In this document: one piece after another, positions 8,272 through 16,522 of the stretch | Position numbering within the stretch: the first letter of the stretch is position 1 | How the letters are laid out: each line of letters opens with the position of its first letter | Assembly: GCA_017519965.1 (NCBI GenBank) | Contig: JAFWRK010000039.1 | Span: forward strand, 1 to 64,000 | Origin: Bacilli bacterium | GTDB taxonomy: Bacteria; Bacillota_I; Bacilli_A; RF39; UBA660 | Length of the DNA: 64,000 nucleotides | Direction of reading: 5' to 3' | The notes under the pieces: model-generated | The model's input: the letters and a program-made list of their open reading frames with translations, nothing else | Databases searched by the model: none | What the model was told of the DNA's origin: nothing | Translations under genes and position numbers: made by a program

Positions 8272-10176
8272 TTATCCTAATAACAATTTTACTACTCCTC
8301 CATCATCATGTTTTGTTCCTGGAGATGGAGATTGTTCTAATACTTTTTCTCCACTACCTGAATATTCTACCTTAAAATTAACTAATAGTTTTTTGGCTTC
8401 TTCTACACTTTTACCTATACAATTAGGTACTTTATATGTTACTGTATCGTTCCATTCATAATCTTTCTCTACTTCTCCTGTTTGTTTTTCTATATCAAGT
8501 GCATTTATTACATCTAATAGTATTCTTCTTGCTATTGGTGTTGTAGTATAACTAGATAATAAGGCTGTTTTCTTAGGATTATCAATAGCTAAATATAAGA
8601 CTGCTTGAGGATCATTAGAGGGTACTATGGCCATAAATGACATTATATAGTTATTTACTAAGTATTTACCATTTTCTACTTTTTGAGCTGTTCCTGTTTT
8701 TCCTCCTATTCGATATCCTTCTATATATGCTGATTTTCCTCCACCTTTAGCTACTACATATTCTAAGGCTCTTCTCATTATTTTTGATGTATTACTACTA
8801 ATTGTTTTTCTTACTAACTTTTTTGTTCTTTCTTCTATTATTGTATTAGTTCCACTAGAGCTAATACTCTTTACTATATATGGTTTATATAGATATCCTC
8901 CATTTACTACTGATGATACTGCTGTTACTTGTTGTAATGGTGTTACTGATACTCCTTGTCCGAAAGCAGTTGTTGCTAATTCTACATTTCCTACTCTATC
9001 TAAATCAAAAATAATACCTGTTCCTTCTCCATTTAGGTCTATTCCTGTTTTATTTCCAAAGCCAAATTTTTTTATATAATTAAATAATCTTTCTTTACCT
9101 AGCATTTGTCCTAACTTAACAAAGCCTGGATTACACGAATTTTGCAATACTTCTAAAAAAGTTTGATGTCCATGTCCTCCAGCTTTCCAGCATCTTAGAG
9201 TTGAACCATCTACTTTGACACTTCCAGAGTCATAGAATGTATCTTTATCTAAATCTACTATTCCTTCTTCTACACTGGAAGACATTGTAATTATTTTAAA
9301 TGTACTTCCTGGTTCATATGAAGACCAGATAGGTAAATTTCTACTTAATACTTCTGTTGTATAATTTTTATAATTATTTGGATCATAGTCTGGTCTTGAA
9401 CCCATTCCTAAGATTTCTCCCGTTTTTGGATCCATTACAATGGCTAATGCATTATCTGGACTAAACATATCTATTATATTGTCTAATTCTCTTTCTATAG
9501 ATATTTGAATATCTAAATCTATAGTTAAATTTATATTCATTCCATTTACTGGTTCTATATATTTTTGTTGTTTATTTAACTTATTACCTTTAGCATCACT
9601 GTAGTATTTTATTGCTCCTTTAGTACCAGTTAAATATTTATCATATTGTAATTCTAGTCCTGATAATCCTTGATTATCTATTCCTACATAACCTAAGGAA
9701 TGGGATAATAAATTTTTATATGGATAGTATCTTTTTGATTCTTTTACTAAGTATACTCCTTCATATTTTAAAGAATTAATCTTATCTGCTATTTCAAATG
9801 ATAATCTTCTTCCTTCTGGATGGACTCTTTCGATTGAGGTTTCTTTATAGACATGACTTTTCATATCTTCATACGATATATTTAATATCTTAGCTAAATT
9901 TGTTGTTACTTCTTCTTTATTTTTTATTTGATTTGGTATTAATACTAGAGATGTTGTTGTTAAATTATCTGCTAATATTTTTCCATTTCTATCAGTTATT
10001 TTTCCTCTATCAGCTTCTATTGGCAATTCTCTACTCCAAAGAGACTCTGATAATTCTTTTAATTTATTATAATCTATTACTTCTATAAAAAGGACTTTTA
10101 ATACTATTATTGCAAATACTATTATTATAAAGAATAAGAGTATTTTAATTCTTTTGTCTATTTTTCTATTGAACAT
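8272..10176 (-). CDS. Class B penicillin-binding protein, SpoVD/FtsI-like, with one PASTA domain
   Basis: 634 residues; a bitopic transpeptidase that cross-links peptidoglycan outside the membrane. Residues 10-32 form the N-terminal anchor; the dimerisation domain follows (ADRGKITDRNGKILA at 55-69). The transpeptidase domain has all three active-site motifs: S291-T-F-K294, S347-C-N349 and K493-T-G495. A single PASTA domain occupies about residues 572-634 (YKVPNCIGKSVEEAKKLL). SpoVD of sporulating Firmicutes has this layout, and the separate pbpB at 29394 looks like the vegetative division enzyme. A sporulation or second septation role is therefore plausible but unproven. GAGGTG precedes the start. 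Confidence 0.93.
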   Translation of the reverse strand: MFNRKIDKRIKILLFFIIIVFAIIVLKVLFIEVIDYNKLKELSESLWSRELPIEADRGKITDRNGKILADNLTTTSLVLIPNQIKNKEEVTTNLAKILNISYEDMKSHVYKETSIERVHPEGRRLSFEIADKINSLKYEGVYLVKESKRYYPYKNLLSHSLGYVGIDNQGLSGLELQYDKYLTGTKGAIKYYSDAKGNKLNKQQKYIEPVNGMNINLTIDLDIQISIERELDNIIDMFSPDNALAIVMDPKTGEILGMGSRPDYDPNNYKNYTTEVLSRNLPIWSSYEPGSTFKIITMSSSVEEGIVDLDKDTFYDSGSVKVDGSTLRCWKAGGHGHQTFLEVLQNSCNPGFVKLGQMLGKERLFNYIKKFGFGNKTGIDLNGEGTGIIFDLDRVGNVELATTAFGQGVSVTPLQQVTAVSSVVNGGYLYKPYIVKSISSSGTNTIIEERTKKLVRKTISSNTSKIMRRALEYVVAKGGGKSAYIEGYRIGGKTGTAQKVENGKYLVNNYIMSFMAIVPSNDPQAVLYLAIDNPKKTALLSSYTTTPIARRILLDVINALDIEKQTGEVEKDYEWNDTVTYKVPNCIGKSVEEAKKLLVNFKVEYSGSGEKVLEQSPSPGTKHDDGGVVKLLLG

Positions 10177-10203
10177 GTAAGCACCTCAATAGAATATATG
10201 AAC

Positions 10204-10237
10204 TATAATAAAAAAAATGAAAAGCATTCTTTTCATT
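10204..10237 (-). terminator. Terminator of the Pro-rich membrane protein gene
   Basis: Nine-base-pair stem AATGAAAAG/CTTTTCATT with a 4-base loop, followed by Ts on the minus strand, directly after the stop codon at 10238. Confidence 0.85.
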
Positions 10238-11059
10238 TTATAACTGATTTGGAGTTTGTACTTGTCCTTGCATTGGCTGTGGATTTTGTGGTACAGGTGG
10301 TGCTGGCATAGGTTGTGGTACTTGTGTAATCGGTGGTGTTGTAGGCATTGGCTGTGGCATAGGTTGTACTGGTGGTACATTTTGCATTGGTTGTACATTT
10401 TGTGCTGGTTGTTGTACTTGATTTTGATAATTCAATCCAGTTGTTTGTGCTAATTCTGGGTTCTTTGCTTGTTGATATTTCCTAATATTATCAGCTTCAT
10501 CTTCAGATAGTAGTTTCTGTGCTAAAAATGCTATTACTAATAATTCCATAAAATCATAACTAAGGCTTGATAGTTTGCTTATCACACTTAGTGTTTCAGC
10601 ATCTATCCATACTATTGTAATATTTAATAAACTATATATAACACAAAACAAATTAGCTCCTGTTTTAGCAAGTGTTGCTTTTTCATCTGTTGTTTCAATT
10701 AATGTAAATATACCTATATACTTTAATGCCGATATTATATATCTTATTGTCTTATCCATCTTAAATAATAATGAATATATATCAGATGATAAGTGTAATG
10801 GTAATAGATTTCTTACTACTGTTAAAATCATAGATATTAAGATTAATAATAATCCAACTTTAAACAAGCTATTTGATTCATCTTTTTTTAATACATAACA
10901 GAATACTATTAATGGGACACAAAAATTAGTTAATACTTGTCCAACAGTATTAGTTATTGTTAATGTATCTACACTTAAATTTCCAAATAGTTCAATAGCA
11001 CTTATTATTATTCCTATTAATAACATTATAGGAGTTATATTTAAAATTATTTTTCTCAT
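10238..11059 (-). CDS. Membrane protein with Pro/Gln/Met-rich C-terminal tail, function unknown
   Basis: About 273 residues. The first 190 contain roughly five or six hydrophobic segments (for example ITPIMLLIGIIISAIELF and VGLLLILISMILTVV). They are followed by a charged stretch (SEDEADNIRKYQQAKNPE) and a 75-residue low-complexity tail built from repeated QPMQ/VPPV/QPMP units. I do not recognise the family. The ATG at 11059 has GGTGAT upstream and is preferred over the ATG at 11086. Pro-rich tails of this kind often serve as flexible linkers or binding platforms for cytoplasmic partners, but nothing here identifies one. It is divergent from the LysM gene. Confidence 0.7.
   Translation of the reverse strand: MRKIILNITPIMLLIGIIISAIELFGNLSVDTLTITNTVGQVLTNFCVPLIVFCYVLKKDESNSLFKVGLLLILISMILTVVRNLLPLHLSSDIYSLLFKMDKTIRYIISALKYIGIFTLIETTDEKATLAKTGANLFCVIYSLLNITIVWIDAETLSVISKLSSLSYDFMELLVIAFLAQKLLSEDEADNIRKYQQAKNPELAQTTGLNYQNQVQQPAQNVQPMQNVPPVQPMPQPMPTTPPITQVPQPMPAPPVPQNPQPMQGQVQTPNQL
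10241..10430 (-). repeat. Low-complexity Pro/Gln/Met repeat region
   Basis: Coding sequence for the tail of the membrane protein, made of irregular 9- to 18-base units encoding QPM, PVP and TQVP. The extra G and C relative to surrounding DNA comes from proline and methionine codons. Confidence 0.7.
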
Positions 11060-11156
11060 ATTATCACCTATAATAAATTTTATCATATTAGTTTCTAAAT
11101 TAGAGAATTTATTTATCGTTTTTTATTTGTTTACATATAATTTAGTGGAGGTTATT

Positions 11157-11828
11157 ATGTATCAAGAATATATTGTTAAATCTGGAGATACTGTATATGG
11201 AATTAGTAAACAATTTGGAGTTGAAGCAATAGAAATATCTAAATTAAACAATCTATATAGTTCTAATATTCAAGTAGGACAAGTATTAAAAATACCTAAT
11301 AAGCAAGGTACTAATCCAAATGGATTATTTACTTATACTGTAAAAAAAGGTGACAGTCTATATAGTATTGCTAGAGTATATGAAACTACTGTAAATGAGA
11401 TTATTAAACTTAATCATTTAACTAATACTAATCTTTCTATTGGTCAACAATTAAGTATACCTGAAACTGACTTTAGTGTTACTACTAAGCCTAACTATAC
11501 TACTTATACTGTTAAAAAGGGTGATACTTTATATAGTATTTCTAATAAATATGGAATACCTGTTAATACTTTGATTGTCGATAATGCTTTAAAGAATACT
11601 ACTCTATCTATTGGGCAAGTATTAAATATTAGAATACCTTCTACTACTATTGTTGAAGAATGTTATGGAGAAGACTATACTCCTCCTAATCAAATTACTT
11701 ATATAGTTAAATCTGGTGATAGTTTATATAGTATTGCTAAAAAGTATAATACTTCTGTTGATAATATAAAAAGAAAAAATAATCTTACTACTAATAATTT
11801 GAGTATTGGTCAAAAACTAATTATATAA
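11157..11828 (+). CDS. Four-LysM domain protein without signal peptide
   Basis: 223 residues consisting almost only of four LysM domains (about residues 4-46, 59-104, 117-164, 178-223). Each starts with Y-x-V-K-x-GD-[TS]-[VL]-Y-[GS]-I and ends with a (I/L)x(V/I)GQ-x-L-x-I motif. LysM binds N-acetylglucosamine-containing glycans such as peptidoglycan. No signal peptide is visible, which fits proteins deposited from inside a mother cell, such as the LysM coat protein SafA, or a cytosolic role. The start is fixed by GTGGAGG; the longer start at 11127 lacks a site. It is first of three plus-strand genes, followed by a small unknown protein and a SleC-like protein, and all three appear to be one unit. 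Confidence 0.88.
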   Translation: MYQEYIVKSGDTVYGISKQFGVEAIEISKLNNLYSSNIQVGQVLKIPNKQGTNPNGLFTYTVKKGDSLYSIARVYETTVNEIIKLNHLTNTNLSIGQQLSIPETDFSVTTKPNYTTYTVKKGDTLYSISNKYGIPVNTLIVDNALKNTTLSIGQVLNIRIPSTTIVEECYGEDYTPPNQITYIVKSGDSLYSIAKKYNTSVDNIKRKNNLTTNNLSIGQKLII

Positions 11829-11888
11829 AAATCATGTCTACTAGAATATTTTTTTAATTAAAGAATATAAATTTATAGAGGAATGTTT

Positions 11889-12290
11889 ATGATAGAAAAG
11901 TATTTTAATGATGAGAGTTTAAAGAATGATCCTTCATTCATAGAATTTTTAAATAATAATCCTGGAAGAGGTTATTTAAAAGTTAGAGCTACTGCTGCTA
12001 ATGAGGCTCTACCTATTAGTAATATTAATATTAAAGTTACTAAAGATATAGGTAATTATAGAGTTATTTTCTATGAAGGTAAAACTGATTATTCTGGTAT
12101 GATTAATGATATAGTCTTACCTTCTCCTAGAAGAGTTTCAAGTGATGAGATTGCTCCAAGTTTTACTGATTATAATTTACAAGCTACTGGGTCTTCTCAA
12201 GATATTAATTTAAACTATAAAATATCTATATGTTGTAGTATTACTGTTATACAATATATTAATATTACTCCTAAAGGATTGGAGAGTTAG
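11889..12290 (+). CDS. Small protein of the LysM/SleC-like operon (carboxypeptidase-regulatory-like fold suspected)
   Basis: 133 residues: a short helical N-terminus (IEKYFNDESLKNDPSFIEFL) followed by a beta-rich region. The segment GRGYLKVRATAANEALPISN and the later KTDYSGMINDIVLP look like the carboxypeptidase-regulatory/transthyretin-like repeat, in which a modifiable beta sandwich ends in a D-x-x-G turn. This fold call is tentative. No signal peptide. GAGG lies seven bases before the ATG at 11889, better placed than for the ATG at 11883. It ends one base before the SleC-like gene, whose ribosome binding site lies inside this reading frame, so translation is coupled and the two products probably act together. 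Confidence 0.75.
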   Translation: MIEKYFNDESLKNDPSFIEFLNNNPGRGYLKVRATAANEALPISNINIKVTKDIGNYRVIFYEGKTDYSGMINDIVLPSPRRVSSDEIAPSFTDYNLQATGSSQDINLNYKISICCSITVIQYINITPKGLES

Positions 12291-12291
12291 T

Positions 12292-13626
12292 ATGGCTATT
12301 AGATATCCTGTAATACCTAATGAAATTACAGTTCATTTAGGTGCACCAGACTCTGCAAATAAGGATATTACTGTTCCATTTGTTGATTATATTAGTAATG
12401 TTGCTTCTTCGGAATTATATCCTACCTGGCCTGTTAATAGTTTAAAAGCTAATATTCTTACTATCGTATCTTTTACTATGAATAGAATATACAATGAGTG
12501 GTATAGAAGTAAAGGATATAACTTTGATATTACTTCTTCTCCTGCTTTTGATCAAACTTTTATACAAAATAGACAGATATATGAAAATATAGATAATATA
12601 GTAAAAGATGTATTTAATGACTATATTGTTAAAGATGGTCAAGTACAACCTTATTTTTCACAGTATTGTGATGGTAGAAAAACTACTTGTAATGGGCTTT
12701 CACAATGGGGTACTGTTACTTTAGCTAATCAAGGAAAGACTCCTTTAGAAATAATCCGTTACTATTATGGAAATAATACAAATATAAAATATAATGCTAC
12801 TGTAGGAGATAATACTACTAGTTTTCCTGGATATGATATTGGTATGGGACAGGCAGGGAACCCTGTTAGTGCTATTCAAAGAGATTTAAATAGAATTAGA
12901 AAAAACTATCCTGCTATTCCATTGATTGAAACTAATCTTGGTATTTATAATCAAGAGACCATGGATGCAGTAAAAAAGTTTCAAGAAATCTTTGCTTTAC
13001 CTGTTACTGGAATAGTAGATAAAGCTACATGGTATAAAATAAAGTATGTATATACTAGTGTTAAAAAGTTATCAGATTTATATACTGAAGGTTTAAGTAC
13101 AGAAGAAGCTAATTTTAAATATAAAGATGTTTTAGAATATGGTGATACTGGTATTGAAGTAGAATTTATTCATTACTATTTAGATTCAATAGCTTTTTTA
13201 GATAATGATATTCCTAGATTAAAGACTAATTCAGTATATAACGATTCTACTAGAACAATGGTTACTGCTTTTCAAAGAAAATATGGCTTACCTGTTACTG
13301 GAAAATTCACATATCAAGATTTTAATGTATTAAAGAATACATATGATAGTATGCTTAAATCATTTAATAATGATTTTGTTGATGACTTATATCCTGGATA
13401 TTTCTTAAGTATTGGAATGACTGGTGATGATATAAAAAAATTACAATCTTTACTACTTAAAATATGCATATATGATCATTCTATTCCTGGAGTAAAAGTT
13501 AATGGTATATTTGATGAATTAACTGAAAAGTCTATAAAGAAAATACAAGATGATTATGATTTAGGTATTACTGGTATTGTTGGTCCTTTTTCTTGGAGAA
13601 AAATAGTTGAACTTTCTAACCGATAA
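12292..13626 (+). CDS. SleC/SpoIID-like protein with three peptidoglycan-binding domains
   Basis: 444 residues. The N-terminal 165 residues contain NEITVHLGAPDS, YISNVASSELYPTWP and NGLSQWGTVTLANQGKTPLE followed by IIRYYYG. The SQWG...ANQGKTPLEI...YYYG signature matches the end of the SpoIID/LytB domain and the clostridial spore-cortex hydrolase SleC. Three PG_binding_1 repeats follow (about 185-250, 275-350 and 370-440), each ending in a G-x-x-x-x-x-T/F-W/Y pattern. Cys126 and Cys133 sit before the SQWG motif. As in SleC there is no standard signal peptide. The likely role is cortex or peptidoglycan hydrolysis; whether it is enzymatically active is not shown. SleC of clostridia is a similar 438 residues but has fewer binding repeats. 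GGAGAG fixes the start. Confidence 0.8.
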   Translation: MAIRYPVIPNEITVHLGAPDSANKDITVPFVDYISNVASSELYPTWPVNSLKANILTIVSFTMNRIYNEWYRSKGYNFDITSSPAFDQTFIQNRQIYENIDNIVKDVFNDYIVKDGQVQPYFSQYCDGRKTTCNGLSQWGTVTLANQGKTPLEIIRYYYGNNTNIKYNATVGDNTTSFPGYDIGMGQAGNPVSAIQRDLNRIRKNYPAIPLIETNLGIYNQETMDAVKKFQEIFALPVTGIVDKATWYKIKYVYTSVKKLSDLYTEGLSTEEANFKYKDVLEYGDTGIEVEFIHYYLDSIAFLDNDIPRLKTNSVYNDSTRTMVTAFQRKYGLPVTGKFTYQDFNVLKNTYDSMLKSFNNDFVDDLYPGYFLSIGMTGDDIKKLQSLLLKICIYDHSIPGVKVNGIFDELTEKSIKKIQDDYDLGITGIVGPFSWRKIVELSNR

Positions 13627-13653
13627 AAAGTGTCATACGACACTTTTATTTTT
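13626..13653 (+). terminator. Bidirectional terminator between the SleC-like and DinD-like genes
   Basis: Nine-base-pair stem AAAAGTGTC-ATAC-GACACTTTT with T-rich flanks on both strands. It separates convergent genes and can serve both. Confidence 0.88.
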
Positions 13654-14497
13654 GTTCTAATAATATTTCTTCTATATACTTATAATCTAATTGATTATTT
13701 TTAGTAACAATTGACTCTCCAAATAAATCTTCTATATTATTTCTTGTGTTTTTGGCAACACTTCCTCCTTGGATAGCTACTTTTTTATTTTCTTCTAATC
13801 CTATTGGTCTTTTCATTTTTGCTAACTCTCTTGTTGTAGTTTCACCTATGTCTGCTAATAGTACTTCTAGATCTGACATATTATCTCTTAAAGATTCTTT
13901 TCTAAGTCCTTTAAATGATTTGTATTCTACTGCTGTCATTCCTGACCACTCTTTATATATTTCATTTGTTAGAATTGCATATTCAATATCTGTTTTAACA
14001 CCATTATCTTTCCAAACGTCTGTTAATTTTTTTCTATCTTGAATACCTTTTATTCTTTTTATTATCCATTCTTCATCATAGCCTTTTGCCCTATAAAGAT
14101 CTATGATTCTTTGTATTGAAATTGATGGATCAAAAGTTTCATCTATTCTTTCACTTCCTAGTTTTGCTAACCACTGCTTTATTGGCTCTGCGTTTTTACT
14201 AGGGATAGATTCAATAATCCTAAACATTCCTTCTATATCTACAACGTCAGTCATACGGTATTTACCATCTTGTGCCTTTAGTTTCAACTGGTCACAATTT
14301 GTGACCGTTTCATTTCCTTCTTCTTTTAATCTACCTTTTAGAACATTCCAATAGTGTCTTGGATTCTTACTATAAGTTAAAACTTTTACTATATCTATTA
14401 CGCTTATATAGTATTTTTCTCTTTCTTTGTCCCATACTGTTCTAATTGTTTCATTTTTAAACAATTTGTTTATTAAATACATTTTTTCTTTATTCAT
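13646..14497 (-). CDS. DinD-like protein with BRO N-terminal domain (phage antirepressor family)
   Basis: 283 residues. The first 110 match the BRO-N fold of phage antirepressors and DNA-damage-inducible protein D: TIRTVWDKEREKYYISVIDI, then YSKNPRHYWNVLKGRLKEEG and YRMTDVVDIEGMFRIIES. The C-terminal half has the DinD-type segment GGSVAKNTRNNIEDLFGE. E. coli DinD (274 residues) is SOS-induced and has been reported to affect RecA. Two things fit here: similar length, and a LexA/DinR-like box in the promoter spacer (14523-14536). It is a lone gene, probably acquired horizontally given the family's phage ties. AGGAGGG precedes the ATG. Confidence 0.82.
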   Translation of the reverse strand: MNKEKMYLINKLFKNETIRTVWDKEREKYYISVIDIVKVLTYSKNPRHYWNVLKGRLKEEGNETVTNCDQLKLKAQDGKYRMTDVVDIEGMFRIIESIPSKNAEPIKQWLAKLGSERIDETFDPSISIQRIIDLYRAKGYDEEWIIKRIKGIQDRKKLTDVWKDNGVKTDIEYAILTNEIYKEWSGMTAVEYKSFKGLRKESLRDNMSDLEVLLADIGETTTRELAKMKRPIGLEENKKVAIQGGSVAKNTRNNIEDLFGESIVTKNNQLDYKYIEEILLEQK

Positions 14498-14515
14498 TTA
14501 GACCCTCCTAAATTT

Positions 14516-14544
14516 GTTATATCATACGTTTGTTCGTTTTACAA
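14516..14544 (-). promoter_or_regulatory. Promoter of the DinD-like gene
   Basis: TTGTAA, 17 bases, TATAAC on the minus strand, just upstream of the AGGAGGG of the DinD-like gene. The spacer holds the LexA-like box. Confidence 0.6.
14523..14536 (-). promoter_or_regulatory. LexA/DinR-like operator
   Basis: Minus-strand CGAACAAACGTATG agrees at 12 of 14 positions with the Bacillus DinR consensus CGAACRNRYGTTYC; the right half-site is imperfect. It sits between the -35 and -10 elements, where a repressor would block polymerase. Confidence 0.5.
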
Positions 14545-14546
14545 TA

Positions 14547-14575
14547 CAAAAAAATAGAACTTAATGTTCTATTTT
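14547..14575 (-). terminator. Terminator of gpmA
   Basis: Stem AAAATAGAAC/GTTCTATTTT, 5-base loop, T-run on the minus strand, overlapping the gpmA stop codon. Confidence 0.87.
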
Positions 14576-15261
14576 TCTATATAATAATGTCTAATTGGAG
14601 TTAAATCATCATTTAATTCATATACTATTGGACTACCTGTTTTAATTTCTAAGCTTACTACTTCTTCTTTAGATAGGTTATCTAGGTATTTAATTAATCC
14701 TCTTAAACTATTTCCATGAGCTACTATTATTACATTCTTTCCTTCTTTAATTGATGGTGCAATATCTGAATTCCAGTATTCAATAACTCTTTCTATAGTA
14801 TCCATTAAGTTCTCTGTAAGTGGTAGTTGTTTTTCTGTTAGATCTTTATATTTTGGATCATTTCCTGGATATCTTTCATCTTCTTTTGTTAATTCTGGTG
14901 GTCTTACATCAGCACTTCTTCTCCATGTATGTACTTGTTCTTCACCATATTTTTTTCTAGTCTCATCTTTGTTTAATCCTTGTAGTGCTCCATAGTGTCT
15001 CTCATTTAATTTATAACTATATTTAATAGGAATATTTCTTTCTCCTAATTCATCTAATATATAATACAATGTATTGTTTGCTCTTTTTAATACTGATGTA
15101 TATGCTAAATCAAATGTATATCCTTCTCTTTTTAATGCTTTTCCTGCTTCTATTGCTTCTTTTACTCCATTTTCAGATAAATCTACATCTGTCCATCCTG
15201 TAAATCTATTTTCTAGATTCCATTGACTCTCTCCATGTCTTACTATTACTAATTTTTTCAT
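14569..15261 (-). CDS. gpmA: 2,3-bisphosphoglycerate-dependent phosphoglycerate mutase
   Basis: 230 residues, full length for the cofactor-dependent enzyme that interconverts 3- and 2-phosphoglycerate in glycolysis. It has the phosphorylated-histidine motif [17 protein letters not shown], then [14 protein letters not shown], and the second histidine in [12 protein letters not shown]. The cytosolic role is well supported. GGAGGG lies before the start. It is the last gene after cysE with a 33-base gap and no terminator between, so the two may share a message. Confidence 0.96.
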   Translation of the reverse strand: MKKLVIVRHGESQWNLENRFTGWTDVDLSENGVKEAIEAGKALKREGYTFDLAYTSVLKRANNTLYYILDELGERNIPIKYSYKLNERHYGALQGLNKDETRKKYGEEQVHTWRRSADVRPPELTKEDERYPGNDPKYKDLTEKQLPLTENLMDTIERVIEYWNSDIAPSIKEGKNVIIVAHGNSLRGLIKYLDNLSKEEVVSLEIKTGSPIVYELNDDLTPIRHYYIEK

Positions 15262-15294
15262 TTTCTACCCTCCTATTAGATTATAACAAATTAT

Positions 15295-15837
15295 TTATTT
15301 TTTTGTATATACCTTTACATTTTTATTATAGTCTCTTACTACTTTTGCTGGTACTCCTACTACTGTTGTATTTTCTTTTACATCTTTTAAAACAACTGCT
15401 CCTGCTCCTATTTTAGCATTATTTCCTACTTTTAAATTTCCTAGTACTGTTGCGTTTGCTCCTATTAAGACATTATCTCCTATTGTAGGATGACGTTTAC
15501 CTTTTTCTTTACCTGTTGTACCTAAAGTAACTCCATGAAACAAAGTAACGTTGTCTCCTATAATTGCTGTTTCTCCTATTACTACTCCTGTTCCATGATC
15601 TATAAATAAATTATTACCTATAGTAGCTCCTGGATGGATTTCTATACCAGTTTTCTTTTTACCGATATTTTGAATATATCTAGCTATTGTATATTTTTTC
15701 TTTTTGTAAAAATAATGTGATATTCTGTAATAAATCTTTATTTTAAATGAAGGATGTAGCATTGCTTCTATATTTGTTTTTATTGATGGATCTTTTTCTT
15801 TTATTAATTTTATTTCTTTCTTTATATTTTTTATCAT
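15295..15837 (-). CDS. cysE: Serine O-acetyltransferase
   Basis: 180 residues; makes O-acetylserine from serine and acetyl-CoA, the precursor for cysteine. The N-terminal helical domain ([20 protein letters not shown]) is followed by the left-handed beta-helix of hexapeptide repeats, including [39 protein letters not shown] and [15 protein letters not shown]. The catalytic His-Gly-Thr-Gly is present. The ATG at 15837, with GAGGTG upstream, is preferred over 15894, which would read through the preceding terminator. No cysteine synthase gene lies nearby. Its own promoter must overlap the preceding terminator, since only about 30 bases separate them. Confidence 0.94.
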   Translation of the reverse strand: MIKNIKKEIKLIKEKDPSIKTNIEAMLHPSFKIKIYYRISHYFYKKKKYTIARYIQNIGKKKTGIEIHPGATIGNNLFIDHGTGVVIGETAIIGDNVTLFHGVTLGTTGKEKGKRHPTIGDNVLIGANATVLGNLKVGNNAKIGAGAVVLKDVKENTTVVGVPAKVVRDYNKNVKVYTKK

Positions 15838-15864
15838 TTTAACACCTCTTAATATTTTATTTTC

Positions 15865-15900
15865 CAAATAAAAAAGTTGCACGGTAAATACCATGCAACT
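15865..15900 (-). terminator. Terminator of the histidine-phosphatase-like gene, upstream of cysE
   Basis: Stem AGTTGCATGGTA/TACCGTGCAACT with one mismatch and a T-run on the minus strand. It ends only about 30 bases before the cysE start. Confidence 0.82.
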
Positions 15901-15911
15901 ATATATACTTA

Positions 15912-16457
15912 TTATAAATCTTCTTCGTTAAAAGAATATTCCCAACCTGGTTGCCAATCTCCTGTTTTTCTCCAGTCATTAGCATTAGCTTCTTCCCATG
16001 TTATATGTTTTGTTATTACTTCTATAGCAAGCTGAGGTGCTCTATGAGCTATTATACCTATAGTCTTGCCTTTGTAATTTTCATTTATATATTTAAGGAA
16101 GTCTCTTACTCTTGCTTCTACATCTTTTAGTGATTCTCCATTAGGAAAAGGATTATCTACATGTTCTTCATAAACAACTAACTTCTTATCTTCTCCATCA
16201 AAATCTCCATAATTACATTCTCTTAATCGTTTATCAGCTGTAGATTCAAATTCTGGAAACGCTAAATGAGCAGAATCAATAGCACGCTTTAGGTCAGATG
16301 TAAATAATACATCAAATTTATATGGTGTATTTTTACCTAAGTTAATTGCTTGTTCTTTACCTAATTCGTTTAATTCTACTTGTTTCCAGCCACTACATCG
16401 TTTAGATGCATTATCATATGTTGTACCATGTACATAATAAACTATTTTTGTTTCCAT
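15912..16457 (-). CDS. Histidine phosphatase superfamily protein with variant RHG motif
   Basis: 181 residues of the phosphoglycerate-mutase-like fold: [46 protein letters not shown], and [12 protein letters not shown] for the second catalytic histidine. The usual N-terminal RHG is YVHG here: the phosphate-accepting histidine (His10) is kept, but the phosphate-binding arginine is replaced by valine. It may therefore have altered or weak activity; family relatives annotated as probable phosphoglycerate mutases show such variants. The substrate is unknown. A strong AGGAGG precedes the start, and a terminator directly follows. Confidence 0.85.
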   Translation of the reverse strand: METKIVYYVHGTTYDNASKRCSGWKQVELNELGKEQAINLGKNTPYKFDVLFTSDLKRAIDSAHLAFPEFESTADKRLRECNYGDFDGEDKKLVVYEEHVDNPFPNGESLKDVEARVRDFLKYINENYKGKTIGIIAHRAPQLAIEVITKHITWEEANANDWRKTGDWQPGWEYSFNEEDL

Positions 16458-16522
16458 ACTTCTTCCTCCTGGATTAATTATACTATTTTATCATATCTTT
16501 ATCTAGTATATAACTTTATTTT

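Noticed and set aside
10186..10398. His/Gln/Cys-rich 70-residue open frame on the minus strand and its plus-strand counterpart at 10256-10453
   Set aside because: Out-of-frame shadows of the Pro-rich tail coding region; no ribosome binding site.
11134..11141. CATATAAT upstream of the LysM gene as a sigma-E type or sigma-A -10 element
   Set aside because: Transcription would begin at about 11148, inside the ribosome binding site GTGGAGG (11145-11151), so the message would lack a complete site. The real promoter is not identified.
11157..11828. Repeated segments in this gene as a CRISPR-like array
   Set aside because: They are coding LysM repeats of about 120-190 bases with diverged sequence, not identical short repeats with spacers.
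16458..16522. Promoter of the YVHG histidine phosphatase gene from TATAAT-like words in the gap
   Set aside because: Several AT-rich words are possible, none with a recognisable -35; not separable from background.
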